Origin: Thermocatellispora tengchongensis
GTDB lineage: Bacteria; Actinomycetota; Actinomycetes; Streptosporangiales; Streptosporangiaceae
Assembly (NCBI RefSeq): GCF_014202315.1
Contig: NZ_JACHGN010000005.1
Location: 481,227 to 545,226, forward strand
Direction of reading: 5' to 3'
DNA length: 64,000 nucleotides
Within the stretch, counting starts at the first letter, position 1. Every line of letters starts with the position of its first letter. A program made the translations under genes and the position numbers. The notes beneath the pieces are model-generated. The model saw only the letters and a program-made list of their open reading frames with translations. It had not been told where the DNA came from and did not search any database. Positions 51,803-60,583 of the stretch are shown piece after piece.

Positions 51803-52972
51803 ATGATCGGCGCCGAACGCAGGGAGGCGATCCTGCGCGAGCTCCGGCTGCGCGGCACGCTCAGCGTGGCGGAGTTCGCCGCCCGGCTCGGGGTCGCCAA
51901 GGTCACGCTCCGCCGCGACCTGCGCGAGCTCGAACGCGCCGGGCAGCTCTCGCGCGTGCACGGCGGCGCGAGGTTCCTCCAGCGGCCGGTGGCCGACGAC
52001 TACGGCCCCGAGCGCACGGCCAAGCAGCTCGCCGCGACCTTCGGCCTCTCGCCGCGCAGGAGCGGGGACGACGCGCCCGTGGCGACGATCGGCATGATCG
52101 CCCCCACCAGCACCTACTACTACGCCGAGGCCATCGAGGGCGCCAAGCTGGCCGCGCACCTCGCCGGCGTCCGCCTCGTCCTGGCCATCTCCGAGTACAG
52201 CGAGGCCGAGGAGCGCAGGATCTTCGAGCGGATGACGACCATCGGCCTCGACGGCGTCCTCATCACGCCGAGCAAGTCCGAGCTGGCCGACTCCTCGATG
52301 AGCCCGCTGCGCGCGCTCATCGAGGAGTCGCCGATCCCGGTCACCGTCGTCGAGCGGGTCTGGGAGTTCCCCACGCGGGGCCGCGTGATCGACTCCGTGC
52401 GCTCCGACCATCAGCACGGAGCCGAGATCGCCGTGGCGCACCTGGCCGGGCTGGGGCACCGGCGCATCGCCGTGTGGACGTACGCGAACCCGCACGTGCA
52501 GGAGATCTCCGCGGGCGCCCGCGCCGCCGCCCGCGCCCACGGCTGCGAGGTGCACGCCCCCGAGTTCGACTTCGGCCACCCCGACTGGAGCTCGATCGAC
52601 CACGCGGCGAACGTCCGGCGCTACCTTCACGAGGCCCACGCCGCGGGGGTGACGGCGGTGCTCATCCATCCCGACCAGCTCGCGCTGCAGTTCGCGCAGG
52701 CGGCGGTGGAGGCCGGCCTGGACATCCCCGGCGACTTCACGATCGTCGCCTACGACGACGAGGTGGCCGGGCTCGGGGAGATGCCGCTGACGGCGGTGGC
52801 CCCGCCCAAGAAGGCCATCGGTTTCGCCGCCATCGACGCCTGCCTGCGCGCCATAGCGCACTCCGGGCCGACCGCCACCCCCTTCCCCGCCCAGCGCATC
52901 CGCCTGCTGCCCGTGCTGAACGTGCGCGAGTCGAGCGGGCCGCCGCCGGGATCGGCCGCCGATCGTTTTTGA
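51803..52972 (+). CDS. hybrid regulator: DeoR-type HTH plus LacI-type sensor
   Basis: A 389-aa regulator from ATG 51803 (GGAGGAG six bases upstream). The DNA-binding part is DeoR-like (RREAILRELRLRGTLSVAEF, then LGVAKVTLRRDLRELERAG and LSRVHGGA, residues ~5-55). The rest is a periplasmic-binding-protein/LacI sensor: IGMIAPTSTYYYAEAIEGAK (~95), DGVLITPSKSEL, HLAGLGHRRIAVWT (~215) and DFTIVAYDDEVAGLGEMPLT (~310). A free sugar rather than a sugar phosphate is therefore the likely effector. It is divergent from the importer operon and sits upstream of the DUF2264 and GH36 genes. Confidence 0.92.
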   Translation: MIGAERREAILRELRLRGTLSVAEFAARLGVAKVTLRRDLRELERAGQLSRVHGGARFLQRPVADDYGPERTAKQLAATFGLSPRRSGDDAPVATIGMIAPTSTYYYAEAIEGAKLAAHLAGVRLVLAISEYSEAEERRIFERMTTIGLDGVLITPSKSELADSSMSPLRALIEESPIPVTVVERVWEFPTRGRVIDSVRSDHQHGAEIAVAHLAGLGHRRIAVWTYANPHVQEISAGARAAARAHGCEVHAPEFDFGHPDWSSIDHAANVRRYLHEAHAAGVTAVLIHPDQLALQFAQAAVEAGLDIPGDFTIVAYDDEVAGLGEMPLTAVAPPKKAIGFAAIDACLRAIAHSGPTATPFPAQRIRLLPVLNVRESSGPPPGSAADRF

Positions 52973-52991
52973 ACGTTTGCCCGGTCACGCG

Positions 52992-53020
52992 TTGACTCCC
53001 CCGATCACCGCGGTTGTACT
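52992..53020 (+). promoter_or_regulatory. promoter of the DUF2264-GH36 genes, probably leaderless
   Basis: TTGACT (52992-52997), a 17-bp spacer and TGTACT (53015-53020). The ATG of the DUF2264 gene (53028) is where transcription would start, and no ribosome-binding site precedes it, so a leaderless message is likely. Confidence 0.6.
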
Positions 53021-53027
53021 GTCCGCC

Positions 53028-55004
53028 ATGACCACGGCCACCCGCCCCTTGGCGACCTCGCTGCGGGAGTTCGACGACCACCGGCTCTCCCCCCACACCG
53101 GGTGGACCCGGGACCACTGGGCGGCGCTCGCCGACCGGCTCCTCCTCGCGGCCCGCCGCTACGCCTCCGCCTCCCACGCCCGCATCGCCTTCCCCGGGGC
53201 GCCGGGCGGGTACGGCTCCGACGTGGACGCGCTGGAGGGTTTCGCGCGCACGTTCCTGGCCGCCGGGTTCCGCGTGGCCGGCGAGGGCGGGCGCGACCCG
53301 CTGAACCTCATGGAGTGGTACGCCAAGGGGATCGCCGCGGGCACGGACCCCCGGTCCCCGGAGCGCTGGGTGCGCCTGGACGAGCACCATCAGGCCCGGG
53401 TCGAGGCCGCGTCCATCGCCCTGGTGCTCCACCTCACCCGGCCGTGGCTGTGGGACCTGCTCACCCCGAAGGTGCAGGAGCGGGTCGTCGGCTACCTGGC
53501 CCCCGCGGCCGAGATGGAGTACCCGCCGATCAACTGGATCTGGTTCCAGATCATCGTCGGGCAGTTCCTCGCGTCGGTGGGCGCCCCCTTCGAGCCGGAG
53601 GTCATGGACGCCGGCCTCGCGCTCGCCGACGGCTTCGCCCGGGACGGCGGCTGGTACGCCGACGGCCCCGAACGCTCCTACGACCACTACGCGGGATGGG
53701 CGCTGCACTTCTACCCGCTGCTGTGGAGCGAGATGGCCGCGGGCGACCCGCGGGCGCGGTCGCGGCGCCCGGAGTACCTGGGCCGCCTCGAACGCTACCT
53801 GCACGACGCCGTCCACCTCGTCGGCGCCGACGGATCGCCACTGGTCCAGGGCCGGAGCCTGACCTACCGCTTCGCCGCCGCCGCGCAGTTCTGGGCCGGG
53901 GCCCGCGCCGGGGTCCCGGCGCCCGATCCGGGGCTGCTGCGCCGTGCGGCGTCCGGCATCGCCCGCCATTTCGTCGAGCGCGGCGCGCCGGACGCGGACG
54001 GGGTGCTCACGCTCGGCTGGTACGGCGCGTGGCGGCCGATCGCCCAGGACTACTCGGGGCCGGGCTCCCCGTACTGGGCCTCCAAGGGCTTCCTCGGCCT
54101 GGCGCTGCCCGCGAGCCACCCGGTGTGGACGGCCGTCGAGGCGCCCCTGCCGGTCGAGTCGGGCGACTACGGCCTCGTCGTCCCGGCAGCGGGGTGGCTC
54201 GTCAGCGGCACCCGCCGCGACGGCGTCGTCCGGGTGGTGAACCACGGCACCGACCACTCCCACCCCGGATCGCACCTGACCGACTCACCGCTGTACGCGC
54301 GGCTCGGCTATTCGACCGCGACCTCCCCCCTCCTCACCGGCGAGCACGCCGGGCACCCGCTGGACCAGTCCGTCGTGCTCCTCGACGCCGCGGGGGTGCC
54401 CAGCCATCGCACGGGCTTCGAGATCCTCGCCACCGGCCGGCTCGCCTCGGGCACCCTGGTCGGCGGGTCGCGCTGGCGCGCGCACTGGGTCGATCCGGAG
54501 CAGGAGAGCCCGGACCACGGCTTCGGCCGCTCGGGAGCGACCCGCCTCGGGCCGTGGGTCGGCGTGTTCTCCGCCGTGCGCGGCGCGTGGGAGGTGCGCC
54601 TGGTCCGGGTTGCGGCGGGGGCCGGCGAGGAGCCCGGGGTGCTGCACGTCGGCGGATGGCCGCTGCCCGCCCCCGCACCCGCCGAGTCGCGCACCGCGAC
54701 ACAGGCGGAGGCGTCGAACGGCACGCTGCGCTCGCGGATCGTGGGCGGGCCGGGCCTGGAGGCGTGCGGCGTGACCTCGGCCGAGGGCGCCTCGCCGCTG
54801 GCCCCGTGGACGCTCGTCCCGTGGTGCGCGACGCCCGCGCCCGCGCGGCCGGACACCTGGTACGAGGCGGCGGTGTTCCTCGGCGAGGACGGCGAGCCGC
54901 CGGCCGTCGAGTGGACCGGCCCCTCGGCCCTGCGGATCACCTGGCCGGACGGGACGGCGGACGAGATCGACGCGTCCCCCGCCGCGACCGTCGCGCCCGC
55001 CTAG
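53028..55004 (+). CDS. DUF2264 protein, putative glycan-active enzyme
   Basis: A 658-aa cytosolic protein (no signal peptide) with the DUF2264 domain: an (alpha/alpha)-barrel N-terminal half (LREFDDHRLSPHTGWTRDHW, DPLNLMEWYAKGIAAGTDP, EYPPINWIWFQIIVGQFLA, SYDHYAGWALHFYPLLWSEM) and a beta-rich C-terminal half (SHLTDSPLYARLGYSTATSP). Some DUF2264 proteins are classed as glycoside hydrolases, reportedly acting on glucuronides; I do not know the activity of this one. Conserved D/H/Y residues in SYDHYAGW and GRSLTYRFAAAAQFWAG could be catalytic. It lies 13 bp before the GH36 gene, so a joint role in breaking down an imported oligosaccharide is plausible. Confidence 0.83.
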   Translation: MTTATRPLATSLREFDDHRLSPHTGWTRDHWAALADRLLLAARRYASASHARIAFPGAPGGYGSDVDALEGFARTFLAAGFRVAGEGGRDPLNLMEWYAKGIAAGTDPRSPERWVRLDEHHQARVEAASIALVLHLTRPWLWDLLTPKVQERVVGYLAPAAEMEYPPINWIWFQIIVGQFLASVGAPFEPEVMDAGLALADGFARDGGWYADGPERSYDHYAGWALHFYPLLWSEMAAGDPRARSRRPEYLGRLERYLHDAVHLVGADGSPLVQGRSLTYRFAAAAQFWAGARAGVPAPDPGLLRRAASGIARHFVERGAPDADGVLTLGWYGAWRPIAQDYSGPGSPYWASKGFLGLALPASHPVWTAVEAPLPVESGDYGLVVPAAGWLVSGTRRDGVVRVVNHGTDHSHPGSHLTDSPLYARLGYSTATSPLLTGEHAGHPLDQSVVLLDAAGVPSHRTGFEILATGRLASGTLVGGSRWRAHWVDPEQESPDHGFGRSGATRLGPWVGVFSAVRGAWEVRLVRVAAGAGEEPGVLHVGGWPLPAPAPAESRTATQAEASNGTLRSRIVGGPGLEACGVTSAEGASPLAPWTLVPWCATPAPARPDTWYEAAVFLGEDGEPPAVEWTGPSALRITWPDGTADEIDASPAATVAPA

Positions 55005-55017
55005 GCGCATCATCGTT

Positions 55018-57171
55018 GTGGAGCTGAGCATGTCCATCATCCCGGTGGGAGAGCGCACGTGGGCGGCCGTCACGGCCACCTCCACCTACCTGTTCGGCGT
55101 GGAGGGCGACGGCGACGACGGCCGCGTCGTGCAGTGGTACTGGGGGCCCAGACTGCCGGAGGCGGCTCTGGCCGAGGCCGTGCGGCCCCGGTCGTGGAGC
55201 GGATCGGGCTTCGCCGATCCGCGTGAGGGCGACGAGCTGCTGCCCGTGGACGGCGGGCGGCGCTGGGGTGTGCCGTCGCTGCAGGCCACCTACGAGGGCG
55301 GGGTGCGCTCGGTCGAACTGGCCTTCGCCGGGGCCGTGCCGGCGCGGGCCGCGGACGGCGAGGAGATCGAGCTGGTGCTGCGCGACGAGGCGTACGGCCT
55401 GCGGGTCGGCGTGCACGTGCGCTGCGCCGAGGACACCGATGTCATCGAGCGGTGGGTCACGGTGGCCAACGAGGGCGCCGCGGCGGTGCGGCTCGGCAGG
55501 CTCGACTCCGGCAACTGGCTGATCCCCGAGCGGCCGGCCTGCCGCTGCACCGGGGTGTTCGGGGAGTGGGCGCGGGAGACGCAGCTCCAGCGGGCCGAGC
55601 TGCCGGTCGGGGAGACCACGTTCACCAGCAGGACCGGCACCACCAGCCACCGCGCCAACCCGTGGATCATGATCGACGCGGGTGACGCCACCGAGGAGAG
55701 CGGCGAGGTGTGGAGCGTGGCGCTGGCCTGGAGCGGGTCGTGGCGGCTGACCGCGCAGCACCTGCCCGGGGGGACCGTCAGCGTCACCGCGGGCTTCCGC
55801 CACGACGGGCCGTCCTGGCACCTGGCGCCGGGCGAGAGCCTGCGCACCCCGTCCGTCCTCGGCCTCTACAGCGACGGCGGGTACGGCGCCGCCGGCCGGG
55901 CCTGGCACCGGCACGTGCGCCGCCACGTCCTGCCGGCCCCGGACGAGGACCGGCCGGTTCTGTACAACTCCTGGGAGGCCACCGGCTTCGACCTCACCGA
56001 GGCGGGCCAACTCGACCTGGCCGCCAGGGCCGCCGCGCTCGGCGTGGAGCTGTTCGTGGTGGACGACGGCTGGTTCGGCGCCCGCGACGGCGACTCGCGC
56101 GGCCTGGGCGACTGGTGGCCCAACCCCGAGCGCTTTCCCAAGGGGCTGACCCGCCTGTTCGACACGGTGCGCGAGCTGGGCATGGCCGGCGGGCTCTGGG
56201 TCGAGCCGGAGATGGTCAACCCCGACAGCGACCTGTACCGGCGGCACCCCGGCTGGGTGCTGCACTATCCGCGCCGGCGCCGCGACACCATGCGCAACCA
56301 GCTCGTGCTCAACTTCGCCCGGGACGACGTGCGCGCGTGGGCGACCGGCTGGCTGGACACGCTGGTCCGCGAGTACGGCCTGGCCTACCTGAAGTGGGAC
56401 ATGAACCGCGGTTTCAGCCAGGCCGGCTGGCCGGACGCCGGGGACCGCGCGGACATGCTGTGGATCGAGCACACCCGCGGCGTCTACGCCGTCATGGACG
56501 AGCTGCGCCGCCGCAACCCCGCCCTGCGGATCGAGTCGTGCTCCGGCGGTGGCGGCCGGGCCGACCTGGGCATCCTGCGGCGTACCGACCAGGTCTGGAC
56601 CTCCGACAACACCGACGCCCGCGACCGGCAGGGCATCCAGCACGGCTTCTCCCACCTGTACCCGGCGAACGTGATGTCGGCCTGGGTGACCGACAGTCCC
56701 AACCCGCACACCCGCCGGGAGGTTCCGCTGCGCTACCGGTTCCACGTCGCGATGGCGGGCGTCCTCGGCATCGGCGGGGACCTGACGAGGTGGAGCGCGG
56801 AGGATCTGGCCGAGGCCCGTGATCTCGTCGCGGCCTACAAGGCGATCCGCCCGGTCGTGCAGCACGGCCGGCTGTACCGCCTTGGCGGCACGCCGGGCCA
56901 GGCCGCCTCCGCGGTGCAGTACGTCCTGGGCGAGCGGGTCGTGGTGCTCGCCTACAACCCGTTCGCGCTGGACAAGCGCGCGCCCAGGCGGCTGCGCCTG
57001 GGCGGGCTCGACCCCGAGGCCGCGTACGAGGTGGTGACGGGCGAGGCCGGGGGTTCCCTCTGGCACGGCCGCACGCTGATGTCCGTCGGCCTGGACCTGC
57101 CCGCCTGGTCCCCCTACGGCCCCGACTACCGCAGCGGGCTCCTGGAACTGCGCCGGGTGGAGAAGGCGTAG
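55018..57171 (+). CDS. GH36-family alpha-galactosidase
   Basis: A 717-aa intracellular GH36 enzyme. The N-terminal beta-supersandwich is followed by the catalytic barrel: NSWEATGFDLTEAGQLDLA (~320), FVVDDGWFGARDGDSRGLGD (~345), GLWVEPEMVNPDSDLY (~395), YLKWDMNR with the nucleophile Asp461, ESCSGGGGRAD (~500) and WTSDNTDARDR with the acid/base Asp530. Both catalytic residues are present at the usual ~70-residue spacing. It hydrolyses terminal alpha-galactosides, tying the cluster to a galactose-containing glycan such as a raffinose-type sugar or galacto(gluco)mannan. Start codon GTG or ATG near 55018; no long leader. Confidence 0.95.
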   Translation: MELSMSIIPVGERTWAAVTATSTYLFGVEGDGDDGRVVQWYWGPRLPEAALAEAVRPRSWSGSGFADPREGDELLPVDGGRRWGVPSLQATYEGGVRSVELAFAGAVPARAADGEEIELVLRDEAYGLRVGVHVRCAEDTDVIERWVTVANEGAAAVRLGRLDSGNWLIPERPACRCTGVFGEWARETQLQRAELPVGETTFTSRTGTTSHRANPWIMIDAGDATEESGEVWSVALAWSGSWRLTAQHLPGGTVSVTAGFRHDGPSWHLAPGESLRTPSVLGLYSDGGYGAAGRAWHRHVRRHVLPAPDEDRPVLYNSWEATGFDLTEAGQLDLAARAAALGVELFVVDDGWFGARDGDSRGLGDWWPNPERFPKGLTRLFDTVRELGMAGGLWVEPEMVNPDSDLYRRHPGWVLHYPRRRRDTMRNQLVLNFARDDVRAWATGWLDTLVREYGLAYLKWDMNRGFSQAGWPDAGDRADMLWIEHTRGVYAVMDELRRRNPALRIESCSGGGGRADLGILRRTDQVWTSDNTDARDRQGIQHGFSHLYPANVMSAWVTDSPNPHTRREVPLRYRFHVAMAGVLGIGGDLTRWSAEDLAEARDLVAAYKAIRPVVQHGRLYRLGGTPGQAASAVQYVLGERVVVLAYNPFALDKRAPRRLRLGGLDPEAAYEVVTGEAGGSLWHGRTLMSVGLDLPAWSPYGPDYRSGLLELRRVEKA

Positions 57172-57204
57172 CGCCCGCCCGGCGATCCCCTGTGTTACGC
57201 TTCC

Positions 57205-57220
57205 CCAAGCGAGCGCTTGG
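57205..57220. promoter_or_regulatory. KstR2-type operator CCAAGCGAGCGCTTGG (second LLM gene)
   Basis: Identical in all 16 bases to the site at 12880, with T following. A -10-like TACGCT (57196-57201) lies just upstream, so the operator covers the predicted start of the LLM-ligase message. Confidence 0.75.
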
Positions 57221-57243
57221 TTTAGGGAAGTGGGTCACCGCCG

Positions 57244-58302
57244 ATGAAGTTCTCCACCTTCCACCTGTTCCACCGGTTCGACGGCCAGAGCTTCGCCGAC
57301 GTCTACGACCACCACATCCGGCTCATCGAGCTCGCCGAGGAGCTGGGCTTCGACGGCGTGCGGCTGGCCGAGCACCACTTCCGCGACTACGGCGTCGCGC
57401 CGAACCTGTTCACCATGCTCGCCACGCTGGTGCCGCGCACCTCGCGGCTGCGCCTGGGCACCGGGATCGTGGTGCTCCCGCTGCACAACCCGATCCACGT
57501 CGCCGAGGAGGCGGCGATGGTGGACACCCTGTCCGGCGGGCGGCTGGACCTCGGCATCGGGCGCGGCTACCAGAGCTACGAGTTCGAGGGGTTCGGCGTC
57601 GACCTGGCCGAGGCGCGCGGCCGGTTCAACGAGGCGCTGGAGATGATCGTCGGGCTGTGGCGCAGCCCGGAGTACGCCCACGACGGCACGTACTACCGCA
57701 CCGGGACCGGCATCGGCCTGGTGCCGCGGCCGGTGCAGGACCCGCACCCGCCGATCCACGTCGCCGCCGTCTCACCGGAGACCGTCACCATGTACGGCGA
57801 GCGCGGCCTGCCGATCCTGGCCGACCCCGCCGCCCCCTTCTCCAAGGTGGTGCGGGCCGCGGAGACCTGGCGCGAGACCGCCGCCCGAGCCGGGCACGAC
57901 GTGGCCAAGGCCGAGCTGGTCGTGGCCCGCAGCGTCTACGTCGCGCCCACGCTGGAGCAGGCCAGGCGGGACCAGGCCAGGTTCGAGGCGTCGTTCGACC
58001 GCTCGCGGATCTTCAACGAGCGCAGCGCGCCGATCGACCCCAGGACGGGCCGGGCCGCGCAGGGCTTCGAGTACTACCAGGACCGCTATCTCAAGGGCGG
58101 CTCGTTGTCCAACGACTTCCGCTGGGAGCAGCTTGAGGTCATCGGCGACCCGGAGCGGGTGATCGGGCAGATCCGGGTGCTGGCCGACGCCGGGTTCGCC
58201 GACCTGCTGTGCGACTTCGGCAGCACCCGGCCGATGCCGGTGGAGGACATGGAGAAGGTCATGCGGTTCTTCGCGGCCGAGGTCATGCCCGCCTTCCGGT
58301 GA
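57244..58302 (+). CDS. LLM-class flavin-dependent oxidoreductase (second copy)
   Basis: A 352-aa luciferase-like TIM-barrel oxidoreductase: STFHLFHRFDGQSFADVYDH at the start, GVRLAEHHFRDYGVAPNLFTML (~40-61), RLRLGTGIVVLPLHNPIHVAEE (~74-95), TLSGGRLDLGIGRGYQSYEF (~101-120) and RPVQDPHPPIHVAAVSPE (~163). It shares the overall architecture and operator of the protein at 12939 but is too different to be a recent duplicate. It could use FMNH2 from the flavin reductase at 27021 or be F420-dependent. It is followed 31 bp later by a degenerate acyl-CoA ligase. Confidence 0.93.
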   Translation: MKFSTFHLFHRFDGQSFADVYDHHIRLIELAEELGFDGVRLAEHHFRDYGVAPNLFTMLATLVPRTSRLRLGTGIVVLPLHNPIHVAEEAAMVDTLSGGRLDLGIGRGYQSYEFEGFGVDLAEARGRFNEALEMIVGLWRSPEYAHDGTYYRTGTGIGLVPRPVQDPHPPIHVAAVSPETVTMYGERGLPILADPAAPFSKVVRAAETWRETAARAGHDVAKAELVVARSVYVAPTLEQARRDQARFEASFDRSRIFNERSAPIDPRTGRAAQGFEYYQDRYLKGGSLSNDFRWEQLEVIGDPERVIGQIRVLADAGFADLLCDFGSTRPMPVEDMEKVMRFFAAEVMPAFR

Positions 58303-58333
58303 CCCCCCAACCCGCCGGCCCCGAGGAGGCGCG

Positions 58334-59851
58334 ATGATCCACCGGCTCACCCTCTCCGACGTGCTCGCCGAGCACGCCCGCAGCCGCCCGCTGGTGACCG
58401 CGGTGGTGGACGGCGAGACGCGGCTGACGTACCCGGAGCTGGAGGCGCGGGTCGCCCGGCTCGCGGGCGCCCTGGCCGGGCGCGGGGTCGGCCCCGGCGA
58501 CCGGGTGCTGTGGCTCGGCCGCAACGCTGCGGCCGTGCTGGAACTGCTGCTGGCCGCGTCCCGGCTGGGCGCGGTGCTGTGCCCGGCCAACTGGCGGCAG
58601 AGCGCGGACGAGCTGGCCTTCGTGCTCGAAGACCTGGCGCCCACGGTGGTGGTCTGGGAGCGCTCGGAGGCCGCGGCCGGGCTGTGCGGGCCCGGCTGGA
58701 TCGAGGCGGGGGCGGCGTACGAGGAGTTCCTGGCGGGCGGCCCGGAGGTGCGCGACGGCGCGGAACACAGCCCTGGGGCCACCGCCGAGCACGGCGACGA
58801 CGGGTCGCCGGTGCTGGCGCTGTACACCGCGGCGTTCGGGGGACGGCCCAGCGCGGCCCTGCTCAGCGACGCGGCGCTGATCGCCCACAGCGCGGCCCTG
58901 CTCGTCGTGCGCCAGATGGAGCCGGGCTTCACCTTCCTCAACAGCGGCCCGCTCTACCACGTGGGCACGATGATGTTCTGCCTGGCGACGCTGCAGATCG
59001 GCGGCACCAACGTGTTCATGCCGGCCTTCGACGCCGAGGAGGTCTGCCGGCTGGTGGACGCCGAGAAGGTGACCCAGGCGTTCCTGTTCGGGCAGATGAT
59101 CGACGCCGTGGCCGCGGCCAACGCGGGCGGCAAGTACGACCTGTCCTCGCTGCGCTTCGTGGCCCACTCCCCCGAGTGGGACGCCATGATCACCGTGGAC
59201 GACTCGCCGTGGTGCCGCTCCAAGATGGGCGGCTACGGGCAGACCGAGGTGGGCGGGATGCTCACCTTCCTCGGCCTGGCGCCGGGCGGGGCGGGCTTCG
59301 CCGGACGCCCCTCGCCGCTGGTCCAGGTGCGCCTGCTGGCCCCCGACGGCACCGAGGTGGCGCCGGGCGAGGTGGGCGAGATCTGCGCCCGGGGGAAGTC
59401 GATCTTCTCCGGCTATCACGACCGCCCGGAGCTGAACGCGGCCCGCACCGCGTACGGGTGGCACCACACCGGCGACCTGGGCCGCCGCGAGCCCGACGGC
59501 ACGATCACCTTCATCGGGCCCAAGCTGCGAATGATCAAGTCGGGCAACGAGAACATCTACCCCGCCGAGGTGGAGCGGGCGCTGAAGTCGCACCCGGCGG
59601 TGCGCGACGCGGCGGTGATCGGGGTGCCGGACGAGCGGTGGACCCAGGCGGTCAAGGCGGTGGTCGTGCTGGAGCCCGGCGGGCCGGGCGCGAGCGCGGA
59701 GGAGCTCGTCGAGCATGTGCGCGGGCGGATCGCGGCGTACAAGCGGCCGCGGCACGTGGTGTTCGCCGAGGAGATCCCCAAGCGCGGGTTCACCCCCGAC
59801 TACGACGCGCTCGACGCGGCGTACGGCGGCGGGGCCTATCCCGGCGCGTGA
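58334..59851 (+). CDS. degenerate acyl-CoA ligase-like protein
   Basis: A 505-aa protein with the FadD fold: RLTYPELEARVARLAGAL (~31), FLNSGPLYHVGTMMFCLATL, GGYGQTEVGGMLTFLGL (A5), WHHTGDLGRREPDGTITFIG (A7) and NENIYPAEVERALKSHPAVRD. Two key motifs are lost: the P-loop reads LYTAAFGGRPSAALLS instead of TSGTTGxPKG, and the C-terminal catalytic-lysine motif (GKxxK) is replaced by IPKRGFTPDYD. It is therefore probably unable to adenylate normally. The loss parallels that in the protein paired with the other LLM gene, which suggests that a non-catalytic or altered-activity partner is being kept. Confidence 0.88.
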   Translation: MIHRLTLSDVLAEHARSRPLVTAVVDGETRLTYPELEARVARLAGALAGRGVGPGDRVLWLGRNAAAVLELLLAASRLGAVLCPANWRQSADELAFVLEDLAPTVVVWERSEAAAGLCGPGWIEAGAAYEEFLAGGPEVRDGAEHSPGATAEHGDDGSPVLALYTAAFGGRPSAALLSDAALIAHSAALLVVRQMEPGFTFLNSGPLYHVGTMMFCLATLQIGGTNVFMPAFDAEEVCRLVDAEKVTQAFLFGQMIDAVAAANAGGKYDLSSLRFVAHSPEWDAMITVDDSPWCRSKMGGYGQTEVGGMLTFLGLAPGGAGFAGRPSPLVQVRLLAPDGTEVAPGEVGEICARGKSIFSGYHDRPELNAARTAYGWHHTGDLGRREPDGTITFIGPKLRMIKSGNENIYPAEVERALKSHPAVRDAAVIGVPDERWTQAVKAVVVLEPGGPGASAEELVEHVRGRIAAYKRPRHVVFAEEIPKRGFTPDYDALDAAYGGGAYPGA

Positions 59852-59863
59852 GCCCGGCCGCGT

Positions 59864-60496
59864 TCACCCCATGCCGTTCAGCAGGATGCGGGCGGTGTGG
59901 GCGGCGAAGTCGTCCAGTGACTGCTGCAGCACGTCATCGCCCATGAACTGCTGCAGGAACGCCCGCTGGAAGCAGGCCCCGAGCAGCAGGGACGCGCCCG
60001 CGTCGGCGTCGGCGCCGGCGCGCAGCCGGCCCGCGGCCTGCTCGGCGCGAAGGTAGGCGGCGAGGGTCTCCAGCGGGATCTGCGGGCCGAGGTCCATCGC
60101 CCGCATGGCCTCGCGGTGCCGCCGCAGCAGCTCGGGCTCGGCGAACAGCGAGCAGCCGATCGGCATGACGGTCTGGTAGAAGGCCGTCGCCTGCCGGGCG
60201 ATCTCGGCCAGCGCCTGCTCGATCGGCCGGGCGGCCGGGTCGCGCGTCAGCTCGGCGAGCAGCGCGACCGGGTTGGGCAGCCGCTCCTTCAGCATCGCCA
60301 CGAACAGGTCTTCCTTGCCGGTGAAGTGCTTGTAGAGCGCGGCCTCCGAGCAGCCCGCGGCACGGGCGATCTCCTTGGTGGTGACCCGGGCCAGCCCGAG
60401 TGTGCGCATCAGGCGCTCGGCGGCGTCGAGGATGCGCTCCCGGGTGGAGGCGCCGCCGCGCTGGACGGGCGTGAAGACGGGGCGGGATTCGGGCAT
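59864..60496 (-). CDS. TetR/AcrR-family transcriptional regulator
   Basis: A 210-aa TetR repressor. The HTH (TRERILDAAERLMRTLGLAR, then TKEIARAAGCSEAALYKHFTGKEDLF, residues ~18-63) is followed by a helical ligand domain with one Cys (MPIGCSLFAEPELLRR). ATG 60496 is preferred; the open frame extends 11 codons further without a better start. It is divergent from an NmrA-like reductase across ~87 bp that contain a GTGA/TCAC dyad. It is not a KstR2 relative, so a separate small regulon is likely. Confidence 0.93.
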   Translation of the reverse strand: MPESRPVFTPVQRGGASTRERILDAAERLMRTLGLARVTTKEIARAAGCSEAALYKHFTGKEDLFVAMLKERLPNPVALLAELTRDPAARPIEQALAEIARQATAFYQTVMPIGCSLFAEPELLRRHREAMRAMDLGPQIPLETLAAYLRAEQAAGRLRAGADADAGASLLLGACFQRAFLQQFMGDDVLQQSLDDFAAHTARILLNGMG

Positions 60497-60545
60497 GGGA
60501 CTGATTCTCCTTCCGCGGGAGGGATCCATCGAGCGTAATATGTCA

Positions 60546-60557
60546 GTGAATACTCAC
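60546..60557. promoter_or_regulatory. GTGAATACTCAC dyad between tetR and the NmrA-like gene
   Basis: GTGA and TCAC arms around ATAC (near-palindromic: GTGA-rTAy-TCAC), 27 bp before the NmrA-like ATG and ~50 bp before the tetR start. It is the best candidate site for autorepression and control of the neighbour. Confidence 0.5.
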
Positions 60558-60583
60558 CCACCACGGGCACCAGGGAGCTGATC

